Source of the DNA: JAQUBU01 sp036677685
GTDB taxonomy: Bacteria; Bacillota; Syntrophomonadia; Syntrophomonadales; Syntrophomonadaceae
Direction: 5' to 3'
Assembly (NCBI GenBank): GCA_036677685.1
Contig: JAVBWA010000019.1
Location: 1 to 64,000, forward strand
Length of the DNA: 64,000 nt
Below, in pieces: positions 7,987 through 16,105 of this stretch. The translations under genes and the position numbers were made by a program. Under the pieces are notes generated by a model that saw only the letters and a program-made list of their open reading frames with translations, ran no database searches and was not told the DNA's origin. Each line of letters opens with the position of its first letter. Within the stretch, counting starts at the first letter, position 1.

Positions 7987-8769
7987 TTATTGCTCACTCC
8001 TGGCAATAATTGCGTTGGTAACCTGCTGATAATCAAATGCGCCGCGGCACTGTGAAGCATATTCAAATATGCTTTTGCCAAAGCTGGGAGCTTCGGCAAG
8101 TTTAATGTCGTTGCGCACGGGTGGAAATATTTTGCTTTCTCCAAAGTTTTGGCGAACTTCATCAATTACGTTGCGGGCCAAATTAGTCCGCAAATCACAT
8201 TTCACGGGCAAAATTCCCATAAGCCTGAGATTGGTATTTAACTCAGCATTTATTCGGTATAAAATGCCCATCATCTGCGCCAGTCCATCCATGGAAAGAA
8301 ACGTTAATTCTATGGGAATAATCAGCCAATCGGCAGCAACCAAACCGTTTACGGTGGTTAGACCCAAAGATGGCGGTAAATCAATCAATATATAATCATA
8401 TTCGCTTTCTATCTCCAAGAGGAGATTGCGCAGCAAAGAGTCACGGTTGTTGATTTGGCTGGCTTCCAATTCCCAGGCTGAAAGGTCCGGTTTTGAAGGC
8501 AGGAGATCGAATTTCTTGCTCTTAATCAGAGTTTCGCGCAGTATTTTTTCCGAAAGCCGGTCCTGGGCAGCCAAATGAAGCAGTTCATAAATGCTCATGT
8601 CTAAATTATAGGGAAGGACTCCACAACCACTGGTAGCTTGAGCCTGGGAATCGGCATCAATTAGTAATACTTTATGTCCAAGCCGGGCTAATCCATCAGC
8701 CAGGTTCAAGGCCGTCGTAGTCTTGCCGCTGCCCCCTTTGCGATTAGCCAGAGCAATGGTAGTTGCCAT
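7987..8769 (-). CDS. ParA/MinD-type partition ATPase of the chemosensory operon
   Basis: 260 residues with the deviant Walker A motif RKGGSGKTT (residues 9-17), the signature ALNLADGLARLGHKVLLID, and the switch region ILIDLPPSLG. It has no N-terminal HTH, so it is of the small-ParA class used to position chromosomes, plasmids and protein cargo. The gene lies 3 bp after cheA. ParA homologues in chemotaxis operons, such as PpfA of Rhodobacter sphaeroides and ParC of Vibrio, position chemosensory clusters; the same role is inferred here. A chromosomal ParA would normally sit beside parB near the origin, which is not the case here. Confidence 0.9.
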   Translation of the reverse strand: MATTIALANRKGGSGKTTTALNLADGLARLGHKVLLIDADSQAQATSGCGVLPYNLDMSIYELLHLAAQDRLSEKILRETLIKSKKFDLLPSKPDLSAWELEASQINNRDSLLRNLLLEIESEYDYILIDLPPSLGLTTVNGLVAADWLIIPIELTFLSMDGLAQMMGILYRINAELNTNLRLMGILPVKCDLRTNLARNVIDEVRQNFGESKIFPPVRNDIKLAEAPSFGKSIFEYASQCRGAFDYQQVTNAIIARSEQ

Positions 8770-8772
8770 GAT

Positions 8773-11556
8773 TTATCCTCCTATTTTCACGGTCAGGAAA
8801 GCTTGATACAACTGAGAAGAGTTCAATATCAGAACTACACTGCCGTCACCCATGATGGTAGCACCGGTATAGATCTTAAGGCTCGCTAATTCTTCAACCA
8901 ATGCTTTAACCACGAACTCCTGCTCATGTTGGAAAGAATCGACTATAAGGCCAAAGCGGTTGCCATCAACTTCCATAACCACTATTGATACTCTTTGGTC
9001 CTGCTGAGTGAGTTCCTGATAAGCAGGATTATCCGGATCGAGGATATCCTGCAGTCTGATTAAATGGAGTATTTCCTCCCTGACATCGGCCAGCAGCATG
9101 TTTTTATATCTCCGTATTTCCTTGGCCGGCAATTTAACAGTTTCCTCGATAGTATCCAGGGGAATAATATAACTCTGCCCCCCGGTTTTAACCATAAGCC
9201 CTCTGATAATCGACATAGAGAGCGGGATTTTCAAATTAAAAGTAGTACCCTCATTTATTTTGCTGGACATACTTACCGAACCACCGACCTGGGTAATATT
9301 GCTTTTAACAACATCCATACCCACACCCCGTCCGGACAGTTCACTGACTTCGTCTCTTGTGCTGAAACCAGGCAGGAATACCAGATGGTAAGCTTCCTCA
9401 TTGCTCATGGTTTCAATTTGATCCGGTCGTATCAAGCCCTTTTTCAAAGCTTTGGCTTTGATTTCTTCGGGATTGAGACCTTTACCATCATCAATTATTT
9501 CAATGACCACATGATTTCCCTGGTAACGTGCTTTAAGATAAATACTGCCTTTGGCATTTTTGCCTAAAGCTCTTCGGCTTTCCGGTGATTCAATACCATG
9601 ATCGACCGCATTGCGCAGCATATGTACGAGCGGATCATTTATGGCTTCGACGACCGTTTTGTCAAGTTCGGTCTCTTCCCCTTCGATTATTAGATCAACT
9701 TCCTTGCCGGCTTTACGGGAGATATCCCGAATAGTCCGGGGGTAGCGCTGGAATAATACTCGCAGAGGCAGCATCCGTGCCGACATTATGGCATCCTGAA
9801 GTTCATCCGCAATTCGCGATACTTCAGATGCGACATCTTTAACTTCTCTGGCCAGTGGCGGTATTTCATATTCGGTTCCAATTTTACTGGACAGGTGAAA
9901 TATTCGATTTTTGGATATTAAAAGCTCCCCGATCATATTCATCAGTCGATTCATTTTATCCTGGCTCACTCGAATCGACTGGCCGCTGATTTCTGTGGAA
10001 GGCCGGGCCGGCTCGGCCGGGGCTGCCTTAACCTTTTCCTTGGCGACGGCCTGCTCCATTAATGCCATTTCAACATCACTTGATTTAACCGCCCCGGAAT
10101 CAATGAGAATCTCGCCGATTCTTTTCTGCTGGGCTAGTGCCCGGTCCAGATCGCACTGGCTGATTTTATTCTGCTCGATCAGAATTTCCCCGACCTTTTT
10201 CTCCGCATATTCTACCGGCACCTGGTTAAGTGTTGCTTTAATCGCTTCGACCTTTTCTCCCAGCAGTTGCTTGATATTGCGGTACCCGTTTCTTAAAGAT
10301 TCGATAACTTCGCTGGCTACCATATGCTTGTCCGGGTGCAGCGAATCTACATAGCTTAAATGATTTGCAACCATATCCACCACGTCATTAAAATCCAGAT
10401 AACGGCAGGAAGAGGAAATACTGTTCAAGGCCCGTGCATATTGCTTCAACCTTCTGCTATTAACCGGCACATCAACTCGAGCGCTGTTTATAATACTCTC
10501 CATGGATTCCAGTCCCTGGTTGGTTATATTCACAAAGGCGGCCAATTGCTTGGGCAGATTGTTGTCTATGGGGGCGCTGGCAGCAGTCCCGGCAGGCGTT
10601 TCTTTTTCATCTTCGCTTAAAGCTTCGATTCGTACCAGCAGATCATCTATTCCCGGTACATCATCGTTTTCCTCCATCACCAGCTTGGATAAAGCGGCAG
10701 TTCGATCCACAGTAGCTAATATTATGTCAACTTCCTGTGCGGACAGGGGCAAGTCCTGATTGCGGTGCATTTGCAGAAGGGTCTCGGCAGCATGTGTCAA
10801 GGTTTTAATATTCTGGAAGGGGTCACCGGATTTATCCTGGTCTTGCATGCTTATAATAACTCCAGCCCCACCTTTAATGCTATGGAAGCCACGCAGAATT
10901 GCGTTTAATAATTCAGTATTATTGGGGTTTCGTTCCATTTCAACACAATTTTTCTCAATGCTGTCGAGATGTTCGTTGCATTCCTCCATAAAGTCCTCCA
11001 AAGCCTGGCTCAAAAAAGAGGACAACTCAACCTTCATCATGCTGGCTCCCGGTTGCGGGCTTTCAGGGCCTATTTCCGCAGTTGGGCTTTCCGACCCACC
11101 CTCTGGTTCTTGGGAGACCTTCTCCCGTACTTGCTCCGCTTCTGCCACAAACTCGGTGAAGCCAAAATCGTTTATCTCCAATTCAAATGCTTCACGGGGA
11201 GGATTGTTCTCCAGGTCCTTAAGCCTGACACCCAGTTGCCCCACCAGGAGATTTAGTATATCAACGCCCCGCAAAAGTAAATCAGTTATTTCCGAATTAA
11301 CCTCATAAGATCCTTTTTTAAGATCGGTAAGAAACGATTCCAGAGAATGGGCGGTGTCTTTTATAGGTATAAAATCAACGAAACTGGCAACTCCTTTTAC
11401 CGAATGCATAGCGCGAAAAACCGAGTCGAGTTCCTTGCTGTCAAATTCGGCCTCCATTTTCAGTATGCCTTCTTCAATGCCATTAAGGTGCTCGCTCGAT
11501 TCTTCCACAATTCCCTGTAAAATTTCCAAATCATCGGGTTCAAAGGTAAATATCAT
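8773..11556 (-). CDS. cheA: CheA histidine kinase with two HPt domains and an MshEN-like insert
   Basis: 927 residues, longer than typical CheA (about 650-700). Domains in order: HPt1 with H51 (AMHSVKG), HPt2 with H225 (GFHSIKGGAG), a helical segment at about 340-450, and a segment at about 450-515 with two GEILI...L..AL.QQ repeats resembling MshEN/GspE-N modules. Then come the P3 dimerisation helices (about 540-610), the ATPase with HMLRNAVDHGIE, DDGKGL and GRGVGMDVVK, and a C-terminal CheW-like P5. It phosphorylates the CheY and CheB proteins of the operon. No receiver domain is fused. The two HPt domains could serve different regulators (inference). Confidence 0.95.
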   Translation of the reverse strand: MIFTFEPDDLEILQGIVEESSEHLNGIEEGILKMEAEFDSKELDSVFRAMHSVKGVASFVDFIPIKDTAHSLESFLTDLKKGSYEVNSEITDLLLRGVDILNLLVGQLGVRLKDLENNPPREAFELEINDFGFTEFVAEAEQVREKVSQEPEGGSESPTAEIGPESPQPGASMMKVELSSFLSQALEDFMEECNEHLDSIEKNCVEMERNPNNTELLNAILRGFHSIKGGAGVIISMQDQDKSGDPFQNIKTLTHAAETLLQMHRNQDLPLSAQEVDIILATVDRTAALSKLVMEENDDVPGIDDLLVRIEALSEDEKETPAGTAASAPIDNNLPKQLAAFVNITNQGLESMESIINSARVDVPVNSRRLKQYARALNSISSSCRYLDFNDVVDMVANHLSYVDSLHPDKHMVASEVIESLRNGYRNIKQLLGEKVEAIKATLNQVPVEYAEKKVGEILIEQNKISQCDLDRALAQQKRIGEILIDSGAVKSSDVEMALMEQAVAKEKVKAAPAEPARPSTEISGQSIRVSQDKMNRLMNMIGELLISKNRIFHLSSKIGTEYEIPPLAREVKDVASEVSRIADELQDAIMSARMLPLRVLFQRYPRTIRDISRKAGKEVDLIIEGEETELDKTVVEAINDPLVHMLRNAVDHGIESPESRRALGKNAKGSIYLKARYQGNHVVIEIIDDGKGLNPEEIKAKALKKGLIRPDQIETMSNEEAYHLVFLPGFSTRDEVSELSGRGVGMDVVKSNITQVGGSVSMSSKINEGTTFNLKIPLSMSIIRGLMVKTGGQSYIIPLDTIEETVKLPAKEIRRYKNMLLADVREEILHLIRLQDILDPDNPAYQELTQQDQRVSIVVMEVDGNRFGLIVDSFQHEQEFVVKALVEELASLKIYTGATIMGDGSVVLILNSSQLYQAFLTVKIGG

Positions 11557-11584
11557 CGCATCCCGGCCTGCCTTTCCCTTCTAT

Positions 11585-11953
11585 CTAGGACATTAACAAC
11601 ATGCGAATATTCTCCACCAAAACATCCGGTTCAGTAGGTTTGACTATATAGATATTGGCTCCGGCCTGGTAGCCTCTTTCCATGTCTTTTAATTCATCTT
11701 CGGTGGAAACTATGATTATCGGCAAATCTTCAAACTGCTCGTCTTCACGAAGCCGTTCGATGAAAGTGTAACCATCCATATTAGGCATATTAATATCCGT
11801 AACTATCAAATGAATGTCTTGATCACTGCCATATATTTTCTCCAGAGCATCCGCTCCGTCAATGGCGGTTATCACCTCAAATCCTGCGGTTTTTAAAATG
11901 TAGCAGTGGAAATTACGTATCATTTCCGAATCATCGATAATTAATATCTTCAT
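11585..11953 (-). CDS. cheY: CheY-type single-domain response regulator (proximal copy)
   Basis: 122 residues, a receiver domain only: acidic pocket D7/D8, phosphoacceptor D53 (IVTDINMPNMDG), conserved Thr/Ser in VSTED, and Lys in VKPTEP. It is encoded directly upstream of cheA and downstream of cheR, with an AGGTTGA-type binding site. It differs clearly from the second CheY further down (YILKTAGFEVITAIDG against KALEPEGFVVCAEAGN), so the operon feeds at least two receivers. One may be a phosphate sink, as in other multi-CheY systems; which one cannot be told from sequence. Confidence 0.92.
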   Translation of the reverse strand: MKILIIDDSEMIRNFHCYILKTAGFEVITAIDGADALEKIYGSDQDIHLIVTDINMPNMDGYTFIERLREDEQFEDLPIIIVSTEDELKDMERGYQAGANIYIVKPTEPDVLVENIRMLLMS

Positions 11954-11966
11954 CGCTTCAACCTCC

Positions 11967-12797
11967 TTATGCTTGATAAACCAGATAACCGTTCATTCTC
12001 CTCACTTTAAAGGCGGTACTTATTCGACTTAAAGACTCGGCATGACCCAGGAAGATAAAACCTCCAGGGTTAAGCATCGCATAGAACTTTTCAACCAGTT
12101 GTTTGCGTGATTGATCATCAAAATATATCAGCATATTGCGGCAAAAGATAAAATCGTAATGTCTTTCACTGCGCAAAGCACGGCGATCCATTAAATTAAG
12201 GTGCTCCAGCATCACCATTTCCTTGATCTCAGGTTTAACCATATATTGTCCTGGCGCAGGACGGTTAAAATACTGCTCCAAGTAAGCAGGGGGCACATCC
12301 TTGACCGACCGGTTATCGTATACCGCCCGTTTGCCTGCCTTTAGCACATTTTCATCAATGTCCACGCCTTTTATAAGAACATTCCAACTGCCATAATCCT
12401 CAAGCATTTCCTTGGCAATTATGGCTAGAGTATATGGTTCTTCACCGGTCGAACAAGCAGCGGAAAAAATACGTAAGTTGCGATCCCCTTTGGCAGCCTT
12501 TTTATCAAGAATTTCTGGAAGACATACTTCGGCAAATATTTCAAGCTGGTTGAATTCCCTGAAAAAATAAGTTTCATTAACCGTTATCAGATTGATTAAT
12601 TCCTGAAATTCACGTTCACTTCGGTCTCCAAATTTCAGAAGTCTTATGTATTCAGAAACTTTGCCTAAGTTGTTTTCTTCCATACGCTTTTGTAAACGCT
12701 TTTTAAAATAGTAAATTTTATTGTCTCCAAAATGCATTCCGGTTCGTTCGTAAATCAGGTTTCTAACACTTACAAAATCTTCTGTCGATAAATCCAA
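11967..12797 (-). CDS. cheR: CheR receptor methyltransferase
   Basis: 276 residues: an N-terminal all-alpha CheR domain followed by a SAM-dependent methyltransferase fold. Visible motifs are SAACSTGEEPYTLAI (SAM-binding loop, residue about 110), GVDIDENVL, and FCRNMLIYFD. It methylates receptor glutamates for adaptation, opposing CheB. There is no C-terminal pentapeptide-binding TPR extension. It lies between the HEAT-repeat protein and cheY, 13 bp upstream of the latter. Confidence 0.95.
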   Translation of the reverse strand: MDLSTEDFVSVRNLIYERTGMHFGDNKIYYFKKRLQKRMEENNLGKVSEYIRLLKFGDRSEREFQELINLITVNETYFFREFNQLEIFAEVCLPEILDKKAAKGDRNLRIFSAACSTGEEPYTLAIIAKEMLEDYGSWNVLIKGVDIDENVLKAGKRAVYDNRSVKDVPPAYLEQYFNRPAPGQYMVKPEIKEMVMLEHLNLMDRRALRSERHYDFIFCRNMLIYFDDQSRKQLVEKFYAMLNPGGFIFLGHAESLSRISTAFKVRRMNGYLVYQA

Positions 12798-12807
12798 CTA
12801 TCTCACC

Positions 12808-13875
12808 TCATCTACCTATCTGATTTATTGATTTTTCTATGGCTTCAAGGATTTCATCATCTTCAACTTGATTAGCCAATTCTTTCAGGCGGTCAAGCCC
12901 CTCACTTTCGCCATACCCGCCCAGAGCTTCCACCGAACCCAGACACAGAAGTTTTTCGGAAGACTTAGTGTACTCCAGGAGTAACGGCAGTATTTCCGGA
13001 TTCTTGAACTGTCCGAGGAAAATCAGGAGTTCGTATTTGTTGATAGGATTGATATTAGTGGCGATATAATCAGACAACGCCTGAACCATTCCGTCAGGAA
13101 GCATGCTCAGCTTGGCTCGTTCCAATATACCCTCGATAGTATTAATAATCTCTTTTGCCATAAGTTTTCCCTTGGTTTTGATTAAAGAAATAACCCAGGG
13201 CAAATATTCTTCTTTACCTTTTTTGGCTAGAAATTTCAAGTAAGAATACAACTCAAGGTCGGCAATAGCTTCAGGTTCGGAATAGAATTGAGCTACAATG
13301 GCCAGCGAATCATCATCACCCAGCAAAGCCATGGCTTCCAGACAGGTACAGCGAAGCAGGATATTCTGGGTTTTGGTAAATAGATCGTTTACCTGAACTG
13401 CTACTCCCTGTGCTTCCATTCGCCCCAGGTATTCCACAGCAGTGATAATCATATTTATATCGCTGTCGTCAAGGGATTCGGCAATCATTGCCGCTGAAAA
13501 GGGGCTGTTGAGCTGGAACAGAATATCCAGCACAAATTTTCTTACATCTTTATCTTCATCTTTCAATAATGGACGCAGCAGGGATACTGATTCTTCGTCT
13601 TGTTCGGCCATAATATCTATAACCGCATTGCGAATAAAGGCATCATCACTGCGCAATAGGGGAATAATCTTTTCCACCAGTTCGGTTCCCGGCAAAGTTT
13701 TCAGATTTCTTATTATCACTTCACGCACATATTGGGACTTTTCAATCTTCAACTGTTCAACCAATAGTTCAATACAATTTGGAATCCCTTCATAAACAAT
13801 GTCTTCTACTGCAAATGCCCGATCTCTTTCATCTTCCGATTCCAAGGCTTTAATTAGCTCGACATTATCCGACAT
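12808..13875 (-). CDS. HEAT-repeat protein, first gene of the chemosensory operon
   Basis: 355 residues made of repeated helical pairs of the HEAT/PBS-lyase type (for example REVIIRNLKTLPG, AFIRNAVIDIMAEQDEE, DVRKFVLDILFQLN, ITAVEYLGRMEAQG, CLGSVEALGGYGESEGLDRL). No enzymatic motif is seen; such proteins are protein-interaction scaffolds. I prefer the ATG at 13875, preceded by a G-rich stretch, because the HEAT pattern begins just after it. An in-frame ATG at 13917 would add 14 residues. Its place at the head of the che operon suggests a scaffold or adaptor for the array; this is inference. Confidence 0.8.
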   Translation of the reverse strand: MSDNVELIKALESEDERDRAFAVEDIVYEGIPNCIELLVEQLKIEKSQYVREVIIRNLKTLPGTELVEKIIPLLRSDDAFIRNAVIDIMAEQDEESVSLLRPLLKDEDKDVRKFVLDILFQLNSPFSAAMIAESLDDSDINMIITAVEYLGRMEAQGVAVQVNDLFTKTQNILLRCTCLEAMALLGDDDSLAIVAQFYSEPEAIADLELYSYLKFLAKKGKEEYLPWVISLIKTKGKLMAKEIINTIEGILERAKLSMLPDGMVQALSDYIATNINPINKYELLIFLGQFKNPEILPLLLEYTKSSEKLLCLGSVEALGGYGESEGLDRLKELANQVEDDEILEAIEKSINQIGR

Positions 13876-13965
13876 TATGTCCCCCCCTTTTACATGCATT
13901 TTCAAACTAAATTTCAAGAAAACTGCCCGAAAGTCCCTTTATTAATCATATAATCCCATATGGAA

Positions 13966-13971
13966 CATTAT
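13966..13971 (-). promoter_or_regulatory. Possible -10 element (TATAAT) for the chemosensory operon
   Basis: A perfect TATAAT on the minus strand about 90 bp upstream of the HEAT-repeat start codon, inside an AT-rich 175-bp gap. No good -35 lies at 16-18 bp, and no sigma-28-type sequence is seen, so this is only a candidate. Confidence 0.3.
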
Positions 13972-14092
13972 AAGCATTTAGTCCTAATTTTCCATCATTA
14001 CTTAAATATTAACACATATTTCTACATAATAGTGTAAATATTCGCAAAACCATTTTACTTATTTTAAAATTCAATTCTCCTTTTATTAAACT

Positions 14093-15760
14093 CTATTTTC
14101 GTTTGACCAGCACAGGAGGGTGAGGCGCCCTTCGTTTAGGTTTTTTTCGGTTCTTCAGCAGCATAATTAATAGAAAGGCGCAGCCCCCGGCAAGTGAATA
14201 CCTTGATGCTTCGATAAAATCGTTTACGTAAAAATAGGTCGTTATTAGGAAAGAGATCCCAAGACCTAAGACCCATGTCAGAAGTTTAACTGCCCGGGTA
14301 TTTTCTTCGATTGCCTGATTTAAACTGCGCAGGGGTATTTTTACATTGATGTCTCCCCGCTCGGCACGGGACAAAACCCGGGCCAGCAAAGGAGGTAATT
14401 CCAGCAGCGAAGTCCCTAAATGCGCTGTTTTGTCCTTAATTATGTCCCAAAAGCCTGCTTTCCCCGGTCCAATTTCATCCAAATAGGGTTTGGCAACTTC
14501 CAAAAAATTGATTTTTGGATCGAGGGATATGCAAAGACCATAAAGGGTGCCCAGAGCCCTGCCCAAAAAAGTGAAGTTCGCCGGTATTTGAAAAGGTTGT
14601 TCATAGAGAAGAATTTCCAGGTCATCGAGGAAAACCTTCAAATCGAAGTTCGACGGCTTATCCTCACGGCCCAAAGTCTGGTCTATAAACAAGGCTACGG
14701 CTCTTGTAACCACTGCATTATCGGCATCATAACGCAAAAACCCTACCTTTTTCAGGTATTCGACTACTTCGGGATAATCACGTCTTACCATGGCAAATAC
14801 CATTTCCACAAGCTGCTGGCGAAGTTCGGCTGGTATCACACCCACCATGCCAAAATCGACCATTACCAGCTGTCCCTGTTCGGTAACAAATAGGTTGCCG
14901 GGATGTGGGTCGGCGTGAAAAAAGCCATCCACCAAGACCTGTCTTACATAAGTCTGCAAAAGCTTTTTGGCTATGCCCGGAAAATCTATCCCTCCTTCGC
15001 GTAAAGATTGGTAGTCATTAATCTTAATCCCTTCCATAAATTCCATGGTCAAAACCCGCTTCCGGGTGTAATCCCAGATTATCCCGGGTATTAACAGTGC
15101 ATTATCTTGATTATTGCCGGCAATCCGTTCAGCATTACGACCTTCCTGAACATAATCCAGTTCTGCCTGCAGGGTATTGTAGAATTCATCATAAATGGCA
15201 TCAAGATCGATAAATCGTTCCCAATCGGTGAAAATTTTTATCAAGTCTATTACTCTTCTGATTGCATGAAGATCGATTCTAATTAAATCATCGATTCCCG
15301 GACGTAAAATCTTGATAGCAACGACTTGTCCATCGGGTAAACACCCTTTATGAACCTGCCCCAGCGAGGCAGAAGCCAGAGGTAATGCATCTATCTCAGC
15401 ATAAATTTGCTCAGGGTTCTGTCCAAACTCGTTTTCAAACACCCCGCGAATTTCCTCAAAAGCCACCGCAGGAACTTCATCCTGCAGCCCTTGCAATTCA
15501 GCAATACTAACCTGAGGCAAAATATCCACCCGGGTGCTAAAAAACTGGCCAAGCTTGATTAAAAGGCCACCCAGTTTAACCGCCGTATTGCGAAATCTTC
15601 TGGCTTCCGTAACATAAAGTTCGCGTTTTCTTGCTTCTGCCCAGTTATGGCGATGCCATATTTTTTTATATTTGATCGAGTAAAAATTCCAAAATATTTT
15701 GATAAATAGAGTTATTACCGTTAAGAACCGAACAAATGCAGACGTTTTTCGCATACGCAT
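14093..15760 (-). CDS. UbiB/AarF (ABC1/ADCK) family atypical kinase
   Basis: 555 residues. Family motifs: KLGQFFSTR (the KxGQ motif, residue about 67), ASLGQVHKG (glycine-rich loop with the family's A-rich feature), FFHADPHPGNLF (catalytic) and VDFGMVG (metal binding). Two C-terminal membrane spans are predicted (about 485-505 and 515-535) before a basic tail. Homologues support isoprenoid-quinone biosynthesis or lipid homeostasis; the exact substrate here is unknown. No quinone-synthesis genes flank it. It is transcribed alone, in the same direction as the che operon. Confidence 0.9.
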   Translation of the reverse strand: MRMRKTSAFVRFLTVITLFIKIFWNFYSIKYKKIWHRHNWAEARKRELYVTEARRFRNTAVKLGGLLIKLGQFFSTRVDILPQVSIAELQGLQDEVPAVAFEEIRGVFENEFGQNPEQIYAEIDALPLASASLGQVHKGCLPDGQVVAIKILRPGIDDLIRIDLHAIRRVIDLIKIFTDWERFIDLDAIYDEFYNTLQAELDYVQEGRNAERIAGNNQDNALLIPGIIWDYTRKRVLTMEFMEGIKINDYQSLREGGIDFPGIAKKLLQTYVRQVLVDGFFHADPHPGNLFVTEQGQLVMVDFGMVGVIPAELRQQLVEMVFAMVRRDYPEVVEYLKKVGFLRYDADNAVVTRAVALFIDQTLGREDKPSNFDLKVFLDDLEILLYEQPFQIPANFTFLGRALGTLYGLCISLDPKINFLEVAKPYLDEIGPGKAGFWDIIKDKTAHLGTSLLELPPLLARVLSRAERGDINVKIPLRSLNQAIEENTRAVKLLTWVLGLGISFLITTYFYVNDFIEASRYSLAGGCAFLLIMLLKNRKKPKRRAPHPPVLVKRK

Positions 15761-15781
15761 CCTCCGCTAGTAAAATTAATT

Positions 15782-15978
15782 TAAGCATCGGAAGAAACTG
15801 CGGAGCAGTTTCTTCATAATTTAATCATTCCCGAAGGGAATCGATATAAGTGGTCCCCGTAGGGGGCAACACACCTCTGCATCGAGGCGGAGGATTAGAC
15901 CCCGCCGCCCGTTTTGTTAATAGGAACCCGGCCATTTAAAAAGCAAGGGACATATTTCCATCTCGTTATCATTATAAC
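15782..15978 (+). repeat. Dispersed multi-hairpin repeat, family R1, copy 1
   Basis: The most complete copy of a composite intergenic repeat. It contains GAAACTGC-GGA-GCAGTTTC, ATTCCC-GAA-GGGAAT, GTCCCCGTAGGGGGC and a CGAGGCGG/CCGCC segment, ending in CTCGTTAT. It fills most of the gap between the UbiB-like gene and the divergent GGDEF gene. No coding potential is visible. Confidence 0.9.
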
Positions 15979-16105
15979 AGAGCCGGCAAGAAATTAAGAA
16001 TTTTAGGTAATTTTGGGACACAGAAGCAGGAATTGCGACTTAAAATAGCGAATGCAAAAACTAGCTTGTGCCTATCACCGGACAATTACTATAGGAGGCA
16101 ATATT

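Noticed and set aside
13918..14092. Flagellar sigma-28 (TAAA-N15-GCCGATAA) promoter for the che operon
   Set aside because: No such sequence is found on the minus strand; only a TATAAT-like element is visible.
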